Below, piece after piece: positions 6,962-11,696 of a stretch of 11,696 bases of DNA. The DNA is from Deltaproteobacteria bacterium (GTDB lineage Bacteria > Desulfobacterota > DSM-4660 > Desulfatiglandales > HGW-15): NCBI GenBank assembly GCA_019307805.1, contig JAFDIX010000038.1, forward strand, positions 1 to 11,696, in the 5' to 3' direction. The notes below the pieces were generated by a model. It did not search any database and was not told where the DNA came from. It saw only the letters and a program-made list of their open reading frames with translations. How positions within the stretch are numbered: the stretch's first letter is position 1; each line of letters opens with the position of its first letter. Position numbers and translations under genes: made by a program.

Positions 6962-7897
6962 GTGGTGAGCGTGCACACGGAAGATCTGAAGAGTCAACGC
7001 CTGAGAAAATCACACTGGTTCGCCCATTTCCGGGAAGGGTGGGCCATATACAGGCAGAACCTCGTGGGCAGGATAGGGATGGTTCTGCTTGGCTTTTTTG
7101 CCCTGATGGCGCTGTTTAGTTTCGTCCCTCCATTGATTGATCCCATGTACCACCCCATGACAGGCGTAGACCCGGAAATCACCAGCTCGGTGGGACCCAG
7201 TCTCAGGCACTGGCTGGGCACCGATTTCATGGGGCGGGATATCCTGAGCCAGCTCCTTGCAGGGGCCAGGGTAGCTTTTATGATCGGAGTTTCAGCCGCT
7301 TTTATGAGTATTTTTCTGGGTACGGCCGTCGGTCTGGTGGCCGGCTACAAGGGGAAGGCCGTAGATACGGTCCTCATGCGTTTGGCGGATATGATCATGG
7401 TTATGCCCACTCTCCTGGTGGTGCTGATTATGGCGTCCCTGTTCGGCCAGTTGAGTATCTGGACCATCGTGCTCATCATTGCGCTCTTTCGTTGGCCGGG
7501 GGTGTCGAGGGTCATCCGGGCCCAGACCCTTTCACTCAAACAGCGGCCTTTTATTGATGCGGCCCGGGTGGCCGGGGCATCTCACTTCAGGATCATATTC
7601 CGGCACATCATGCCCAATGTGTTACCACTCGCCTTCCTGTACATGACCTTTCGGGTGACCTCGGCTATTACTATCGAGGCGGCCCTCGCATTCCTGGGCT
7701 TTGGGGATCCGGGTACGGTGAGCTGGGGGATGATGCTTCAGTGGGTCTGGAAGACCGGGCATATGTTCAAGGCCCTCTATTGGCTGCTTCCTCCGGGTAT
7801 TTGCATCTCCCTTATTACCCTTGCCTTTTATATGTTGGGTCGGGCCATGGATGAAGTGCTGGACCCGAGGCTCAGAAAGGAAGAGGAGGCCGGATAA
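6962..7897 (+). CDS. dppC: Dipeptide/oligopeptide ABC transporter permease, DppC/OppC type
   Basis: This is the second inner-membrane subunit, 311 residues, paired with DppB to form the translocation pore. It has the DppC N-terminal cytoplasmic segment (FAHFREGWAIYRQN) before helix 1 (about 37-57), a periplasmic loop, and the family signature HWLGTDFMGRDILSQLLAGAR (83-103). Helices follow at about 104-128, 141-161, 166-178, 220-248 and 274-294. The coupling loop is DAARVAGASHFRIIFRHIMP (199-218), and FLGFGDP (244-250) and the terminal DEVLDPRLR are typical. Three closely spaced GTG codons (6962, 6965, 6971) could start it. The first is used here because AGAGG (6952-6956) lies 5 nt upstream, although 6965 would have better spacing. 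Two adjacent TAA codons end it, the second overlapping the next ATG. Confidence 0.93.
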   Translation: MVSVHTEDLKSQRLRKSHWFAHFREGWAIYRQNLVGRIGMVLLGFFALMALFSFVPPLIDPMYHPMTGVDPEITSSVGPSLRHWLGTDFMGRDILSQLLAGARVAFMIGVSAAFMSIFLGTAVGLVAGYKGKAVDTVLMRLADMIMVMPTLLVVLIMASLFGQLSIWTIVLIIALFRWPGVSRVIRAQTLSLKQRPFIDAARVAGASHFRIIFRHIMPNVLPLAFLYMTFRVTSAITIEAALAFLGFGDPGTVSWGMMLQWVWKTGHMFKALYWLLPPGICISLITLAFYMLGRAMDEVLDPRLRKEEEAG

Positions 7898-7899
7898 TA

Positions 7900-8862
7900 A
7901 TGGCCCTGCTGGAAGTGGAAAATCTGAGTATCGGTTATCGAACAAAAAAGGGCTACCTGAACGCCGTTGAGGGGATTTCCTTTGCCGTGGAAGCGGGGAG
8001 GTCATTGGGCTTTGTCGGGGAGTCCGGTTGCGGGAAAACGACCCTGGGAATGGCCCTGATGAGGTTGTTGCCGGAAAACGGCTCGGTCCGACAGGGCCGT
8101 ATCCTTTTCGATGGAGAGGATTTGCTCGAAAAAAGCGATCAGGAAATGCGGGATATTCGCTGGAAGCAGATGTCCATGATTTTCCAGGCAGCCATGAACG
8201 CACTGAATCCGGTCCGGCGAGTTGATGACCAGATTGCAGAGGCCATCCTAACCCACGAGCCGTCCGTGGGAAAGGAAAGTGCCATGAAGAGGGTTGAGGA
8301 GCTCTTCCAACTGGTGGGCATCCCCAAAGAGCGGATGAGAGATTATCCTCACCAATACAGCGGCGGGATGAAACAGCGGGCCATTATTGCCATGGCCCTT
8401 GCCTGCCAGCCAAAACTGATTATCGCTGATGAATCAACCACCGCACTTGATGTCATTGTCCAGGATCAGATCCTTAAAGAGATCAAGGCGCTCCAGGAGC
8501 AGTTCCATATCAGCATTATTTTTATATCCCACGATATCGCCATCGTGGCGGAAGTCTGTGACGATATCGGAATCATGTATGCAGGTCAGTTGGTGGAATA
8601 CGGGGCCAAGGAGGAAGTTTTCTTTGCTCCTCGCCACCCCTACACACAGGCCCTGCTCGCCTCCTACCCCACCCTCTCAGGGGAGCGGCAGGATTTGCGC
8701 CCCATACCGGGAGAGACACCCAATCTCATAGAACCTCCCTCCGGTTGCAGGTTTCGGGGCAGGTGTTCGGCGAGCGGGGAATCATGCAAGGCAGAAACCC
8801 CGGAATGGTTTGCAGTAAAGCCCAATCACAAGGTGCTCTGCTACCAGTGCGGGAAATGCTAG
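7900..8862 (+). CDS. dppD: Peptide ABC transporter ATP-binding protein, DppD/OppD type
   Basis: This is one of two ATPases that power the importer at the cytoplasmic face, 320 residues. Walker A is GESGCGKTT (40-48), the Q-loop glutamine is Q96, the signature is YSGGMKQ (153-159), Walker B is LIIADE with E178, and the H-loop is H211. The residue after the catalytic Glu is Ser (DEST) where nearly all relatives have Pro (DEPT). The C-terminal oligopeptide-transporter extension is present (PRHPYTQALLASYPTL, then PPSGCRFRGRC). It holds cysteines C283, C289, C296 and C314, the spacing that binds a [4Fe-4S] cluster in recently solved Dpp/Opp ATPases. Two further cysteines make a terminal C-x2-C-x2-C (314, 317, 320). 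GAGGAGG (7883-7889) 10 nt upstream of the ATG is a good ribosome binding site. A long repeat-rich spacer separates it from its partner ATPase gene, an unusual break in this operon type. Confidence 0.95.
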   Translation: MALLEVENLSIGYRTKKGYLNAVEGISFAVEAGRSLGFVGESGCGKTTLGMALMRLLPENGSVRQGRILFDGEDLLEKSDQEMRDIRWKQMSMIFQAAMNALNPVRRVDDQIAEAILTHEPSVGKESAMKRVEELFQLVGIPKERMRDYPHQYSGGMKQRAIIAMALACQPKLIIADESTTALDVIVQDQILKEIKALQEQFHISIIFISHDIAIVAEVCDDIGIMYAGQLVEYGAKEEVFFAPRHPYTQALLASYPTLSGERQDLRPIPGETPNLIEPPSGCRFRGRCSASGESCKAETPEWFAVKPNHKVLCYQCGKC

Positions 8863-8920
8863 TAAAGGTTTACCTCAGACCCGTCAGGCGGGCAGGCCCA
8901 TGAGGTGGAGGAATTAATAT

Positions 8921-8935
8921 TGCTCGATGCGAGCA
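8921..8935. repeat. Short hairpin TGCTCG-ATG-CGAGCA
   Basis: A perfect 6-bp stem with a 3-nt loop. It immediately precedes the heptad repeat array and may form the left edge of the repeat element. Confidence 0.5.
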
Positions 8936-8966
8936 GATACTAGATGCTGGATGCTTGATGCTGGAT
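8936..8966. repeat. Degenerate 7-bp tandem repeat (GATGCTG type)
   Basis: Consecutive heptads read GATACTA, GATGCTG, GATGCTT, GATGCTG and then GAT, so the period is exactly seven. The last unit forms the end of the left arm of the inverted repeat that follows. Heptad arrays of this kind can vary in copy number between strains. Confidence 0.75.
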
Positions 8967-9063
8967 AAAAAAAATATCTCTCGCAGAGATCACAGAGAGC
9001 ACAGTGAAAAACTCTAAAACTCCGTGAACCCTGTGGCCTCTGTGAGAGAAAAAATCCAGCATC
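8957..9063. repeat. 107-bp imperfect inverted repeat (MITE- or REP-like)
   Basis: The ends are exact inverted copies: GATGCTGGAT (8957-8966) and ATCCAGCATC (9054-9063). Inside them TCTCTCGCAGAG (8977-8988) pairs with CTCTGTGAGAGA (9038-9049) with one G-U, and CACAG (8991-8995) pairs with CTGTG (9031-9035). The centre is A-rich and unpaired. CAGAG-rich inverted repeats next to GATGCTG heptads are, from memory, recurrent in intergenic DNA of sulfate-reducing and related bacteria; I could not check copies elsewhere in this genome. Confidence 0.75.
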
Positions 9064-9127
9064 ACGGACGGACTATTCGGAACTTAGTGTTTTTATATAA
9101 ACTTGAAAATGCAAAGCGAGCGTATTT

Positions 9128-9172
9128 CCCGTAGCGACTCGACTTGAGCTCGTCGACAAGTCTTGCTGCGGG
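9128..9172. repeat. Compound hairpin, part of the spacer repeat
   Basis: The outer stem is CCCGTAGC (9128-9135) with GCTGCGGG (9165-9172), 8 bp with one G-U. The inner stem is GACTTG (9141-9146) with CAAGTC (9157-9162) around a 10-nt loop. The right flank CTTGCTGCGGGGT recurs with one change in the next hairpin (9230-9242), so the two are probably related units. Confidence 0.6.
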
Positions 9173-9221
9173 GTTAGCGAGCGAACATTGGATTGGCAAA
9201 GTTCCTTACATTTCGAAGATT

Positions 9222-9241
9222 CCCTGCAGCTTGCTGCAGGG
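9222..9241. repeat. CTTG-loop hairpin (8-bp perfect stem)
   Basis: CCCTGCAG (9222-9229), loop CTTG (9230-9233), CTGCAGGG (9234-9241). It has no T-tract after it, so it is not a convincing terminator. It resembles a repetitive extragenic palindrome and lies 63 bp before the second ATPase gene. Confidence 0.6.
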
Positions 9242-9304
9242 TGATTCAATTATAAGATTTTGGACTTAAACCATCCATAGACTGAAGACAATCAGGTTTT
9301 AAAA

Positions 9305-10342
9305 ATGGCGAATAACGGCAATAAACCGGTCCTTGCACTCACGGACATCACCAAGATCTACAAGACAAAGCGTTCCTTTTTTGCACGCGGGACGGAGAAA
9401 GTTGTTGCACTCAACCATGTCTCCATGAGCCTTGCCCAGGGAGAGATCTTCGGCCTTGTGGGAGAAAGCGGGAGTGGTAAAACGACCTGCGGCAGACTGA
9501 TTGTAAAACTCGAAGATCCGGATGAGGGCCAGATTTTTCTGAATGGCGATGAAACGACCGGTCTGAAGGGGACGGCCCTGAGGGATTACCGGCGAAAGGT
9601 CCAGATGATCTTCCAGGACCCCTACCAGTCCCTTAATTCTCAACTATCCATATTTCAGAGTGTGGTGGAGCCTCTCACGATACACAAGCTGGGTGACAAC
9701 AATGAACGGTTTGACCGGGTTTTGGAAACCCTGAAGATGGTCGGGCTTTCTCCTCCGGAAGATTTTATCTACCGCTACCCCCATCAATTGAGCGGCGGGC
9801 AGAGACAGCGGGTCGCCATTGCCAGGGCCATGGTCATGGGCCCCAAAGTACTGGTGGCCGATGAACCCACCTCCATGCTGGATGCTTCCTATTCGGCAAA
9901 GATATTCAATATCCTGCTGGAAGTTCGGGAAAGACTCGATGTGACCATTCTTTTTATCACCCACAGCCTGGCCGCAGCCAGGTACCTCTGTGACAGTGTC
10001 GCCGTCCTGTACCGGGGGCATCTTGTCGAAATCGGATCGGCTGATGATGTGATAAGAGACCCGAGGCACCCCTATACCCAGGCACTGCTTGACGCCCTTC
10101 CCAAGTTCGGGCAGTGTGATGATTTGGGACCATTCAATACTCTTCTTGATAAGGAAAGGGATGTCACGGGGCAGCCGGCCTGCGCTTTTTTCAAGCGATG
10201 CAGACATGCCCATGAGGAAAAATGCAGACAGTTAATACCCCTTCTGAGACCGGTCGGGGACAGCCGTCAGGTTGCATGTTTTTATGAAGCTCCTGCCAAG
10301 AGCGCCGGGTCGGATGGCAAGGCATGCTATATCGGGATGTAG
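9305..10342 (+). CDS. dppF: Peptide ABC transporter ATP-binding protein, DppF/OppF type
   Basis: This is the second ATPase of the importer, 345 residues, partner of the DppD-type subunit. It has the DppF-style N-terminus with the insert YKTKRSFFARGTEKVVALNHVS (about 19-40), Walker A GESGSGKTT (53-61), Q-loop Q104 in FQDPYQSLN, signature LSGGQ (162-166), Walker B VLVADE with E187, and H-loop H220. The C-terminal extension carries C293, C299, C307 and C325. This is the same spaced cysteine set as in the DppD-type partner, so both may hold an iron-sulfur cluster. The start ATG has only a weak AGG (9294-9296) 8 nt upstream, weaker than for the other transporter genes. It follows the repeat-rich spacer, so its expression may depend on read-through or on a separate weak promoter that I cannot identify. 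Its 3' end overlaps the probable start of the next gene by 19 bp. Confidence 0.95.
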   Translation: MANNGNKPVLALTDITKIYKTKRSFFARGTEKVVALNHVSMSLAQGEIFGLVGESGSGKTTCGRLIVKLEDPDEGQIFLNGDETTGLKGTALRDYRRKVQMIFQDPYQSLNSQLSIFQSVVEPLTIHKLGDNNERFDRVLETLKMVGLSPPEDFIYRYPHQLSGGQRQRVAIARAMVMGPKVLVADEPTSMLDASYSAKIFNILLEVRERLDVTILFITHSLAAARYLCDSVAVLYRGHLVEIGSADDVIRDPRHPYTQALLDALPKFGQCDDLGPFNTLLDKERDVTGQPACAFFKRCRHAHEEKCRQLIPLLRPVGDSRQVACFYEAPAKSAGSDGKACYIGM

Positions 10343-11696
10343 ATGATGTAAGCCGTGTCTTCGCATCCCTAGAGGGGACTCTTGTGGGTGTGGGAATCAC
10401 TGCCTTTCCGAGGATTATCCCTTCTTCCTTTATCCACCCTTACCATATCATTACCAAAAGAAAGACCCGGGACATTCCTTTGCTCAGGGAGCGGGCAAAG
10501 GTCTTTTGTCTCGAAGAGGAGACAGGGGACCCCCTGGAGATGAAAAACTCCGCGCAGCTGCTCTCCCACCCTGCAGTAAAATCCTTTTTGAAAACCATTC
10601 CTGAGCCCGTATACCTTCTACTGTATCAGAGTTACCCGGAACTGGAGGCGCTTGCAAGGAAGGAAGGGTGGACCCTCCTGGCCAATGCATCCGGCCTTCG
10701 CATGCAGGTGGCAGAAAAGGCCTTTTTTGAAGATATGATCGGGAAACTCCCGGTCAACAGGGTCCCGGGCAGCCTCTATCCGGTGGGGAAGATCCATTCA
10801 CGTGATTATAATGACTGGTCCCGTGAACTGGGACCTCGATTTGTTGTCCAACTCCCTGAGATTCGGCAGGGGGGCGGACGGGGGACCTTTTTCATAAGAT
10901 CCCCTCAAGACTACGAGAGGCTGTTGAAGCGGCTGAAACAGGGAACATGGAGGGGGACGGCCATCCGAACCATATTTGTCCGCCCTTTTATTGAGGGGAT
11001 CCCTGCAAGCCTGGCCATTTGCATTACAGGGCATGGGATCCTCATGTCGGGTCTGCAAAGACAACTCATTGATTTGCCCTATTGCAACGGTCTTGAAGAG
11101 GACGGGGTCTTTTGCGGGCACACCTGGGGTGAAGGGGAATGGCCGGAGCCTGTCAGGGAAGAGTCCATGCAGCAGGGCCGGTTTGTCGGGGAATATCTGG
11201 CCGGTCTGGGGTACAAGGGGATCCTGGGAATTGATTTCGTTATTGACAGTGATGATCACAGGGTATACCCCCTTGAAATCAATCCCAGGCTTACAGGCGC
11301 CTTTCCCGTGCTCTCCCAGATACACTTGAAACACGGGTTGATTCCCCTGGAGGCCTTTCACATGCTGGAATTTCTTGACATTTCTTATGAGATTGATGTG
11401 AAGGAACTGAACGCACAGTATGGGCAGCCCATGCAAGGCAGCCATCTGCTCCTCTTTCATCCCGGGGGAAAAAAGCCAATGGCGTCCGAAGGTTTGGAAG
11501 CGGGGATTTATGAACATGACCCTCAAACCGGGAACATGACCCTGGCCACGAGGGACTGCGATTTTGAAAAGATCAGGAATGAGCGGCAGTTTATGGTTGT
11601 GGACGGACCGCCGGAAGGACCCACGGGACCCACGGATCCCCTTTTCAGGTGGTGCCGGCTGGTCTTTTCCCAGCCGGTAGCGGATACACAAGGCAC
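10324..11696 (+). CDS. ATP-grasp domain protein, putative carboxylate-amine ligase (3' partial)
   Basis: The frame is open from ATG 10324 to the end of the window (457 codons), with no stop, so the gene continues beyond. An N-terminal Rossmann-like half (VGVGITAFPRIIP, then TKRKTRD) precedes an ATP-grasp domain. That domain has the glycine loop RQGGGRGTFF (about residues 181-190), a beta strand with FVRPFIEGIPASL, LGYKGILGIDFVID, and the metal-binding core YPLEINPRLTGAFP (about 315-328; E318, N320, R322). This EINPR form is of the carbamoyl-phosphate-synthetase/biotin-carboxylase/PurK kind. It is unlike the RimK and GshB signatures of the two ligases upstream, so it is not a recent duplicate of them. 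A region after residue ~370 includes HLLLFHPGGKKP and a short Gly-Pro-Thr repeat near the end. GTG 10384, 6 nt behind AGAGGGG (10371-10377), is a strong alternative start, but it would trim the first beta strand. The overlap with the ATPase gene implies co-transcription. Substrate unknown; I do not recognise a characterised homologue. Confidence 0.85.
   Translation, partial: MLYRDVDDVSRVFASLEGTLVGVGITAFPRIIPSSFIHPYHIITKRKTRDIPLLRERAKVFCLEEETGDPLEMKNSAQLLSHPAVKSFLKTIPEPVYLLLYQSYPELEALARKEGWTLLANASGLRMQVAEKAFFEDMIGKLPVNRVPGSLYPVGKIHSRDYNDWSRELGPRFVVQLPEIRQGGGRGTFFIRSPQDYERLLKRLKQGTWRGTAIRTIFVRPFIEGIPASLAICITGHGILMSGLQRQLIDLPYCNGLEEDGVFCGHTWGEGEWPEPVREESMQQGRFVGEYLAGLGYKGILGIDFVIDSDDHRVYPLEINPRLTGAFPVLSQIHLKHGLIPLEAFHMLEFLDISYEIDVKELNAQYGQPMQGSHLLLFHPGGKKPMASEGLEAGIYEHDPQTGNMTLATRDCDFEKIRNERQFMVVDGPPEGPTGPTDPLFRWCRLVFSQPVADTQG

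Larger units (their letters stand above)
8863..9304. other. 442-bp non-coding, repeat-rich spacer inside the transporter operon
   Basis: No credible gene is present. In order the spacer holds a weak nested hairpin (ACCTCA 8872-8877 with TGAGGT 8901-8906, enclosing CCCG/CGGG), a Shine-Dalgarno-like GGTGGAGGAATT with no gene behind it, a small hairpin, heptad repeats, a long imperfect inverted repeat, a compound hairpin and a CTTG-loop hairpin. About 60 bp of A/T-rich sequence then leads to the next ATPase gene. Every other junction in the cluster is under 20 bp or overlapping, except the 130-bp spacer before dppB, so this looks like inserted or expanded repeat DNA. Confidence 0.8.

Noticed and set aside
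8936..9063. Possible CRISPR array
   Set aside because: The repeats are 7 bp with no spacers of regular length, and the longer repeat is a single inverted pair, not direct repeats.
9085..9110. TATATAAA as a -10 box for the DppF-type gene
   Set aside because: No acceptable -35 box lies at proper spacing, and the site is about 200 bp upstream, before two hairpins.
10798..11691. Long minus-strand open frame (297 codons)
   Set aside because: It lies antisense to the ATP-grasp gene, whose plus frame carries clear glycine-loop and EINPR motifs; the minus translation is proline/glycine-rich with no domain pattern.

Overview
The window looks like a chromosomal segment of a Gram-negative bacterium of moderate GC content. 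A Desulfobacterota/'deltaproteobacterial' origin is my best guess. It rests on protein style and on the kind of spacer repeats present (heptad GATGCTG repeats next to a CAGAG-rich inverted repeat), not on a marker gene, so it is an inference.

Layout. (1) 3-1532 (+) is the 3' part of a gene for a HEAT-repeat protein ending in a cyclic-nucleotide-binding domain; its start lies outside the window. (2) 1571-2068 (-) is a small GNAT-like acetyltransferase, convergent with (1) across a shared stem-loop terminator. (3) 2069-2209 is a divergent promoter region in which two sigma70-like promoters share overlapping -35 boxes. (4) 2210-10342 (+) is a dense same-strand run: a RimK-like ATP-grasp ligase, a GshB-like ATP-grasp ligase, a periplasmic peptide-binding protein (SBP_bac_5), two Dpp/Opp-type permeases and two Dpp/Opp-type ATPases. 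A 15-bp perfect hairpin sits between the binding protein and the first permease. A 442-bp non-coding, repeat-rich spacer splits the two ATPase genes. (5) 10324-11696 (+) is a third, unrelated-looking ATP-grasp protein that overlaps the last ATPase gene and runs off the window end.

How the genes may work together. The importer is a complete five-part dipeptide/oligopeptide ABC system (binding protein, B, C, D, F). It is preceded by two peptide-bond-forming ATP-grasp ligases in tight, overlapping arrangement, followed by a third ATP-grasp enzyme, and faced by a divergent acetyltransferase. This suggests a dedicated pathway that builds, modifies or salvages a small peptide or amino-acid conjugate. 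The cargo may be a gamma-glutamyl or glutathione-like compound, a peptide metallophore, or something new. The linkage is seen in the sequence; the product and the direction of metabolism are not. The three ligases plus a dedicated importer are the strongest candidate here for an undescribed system.
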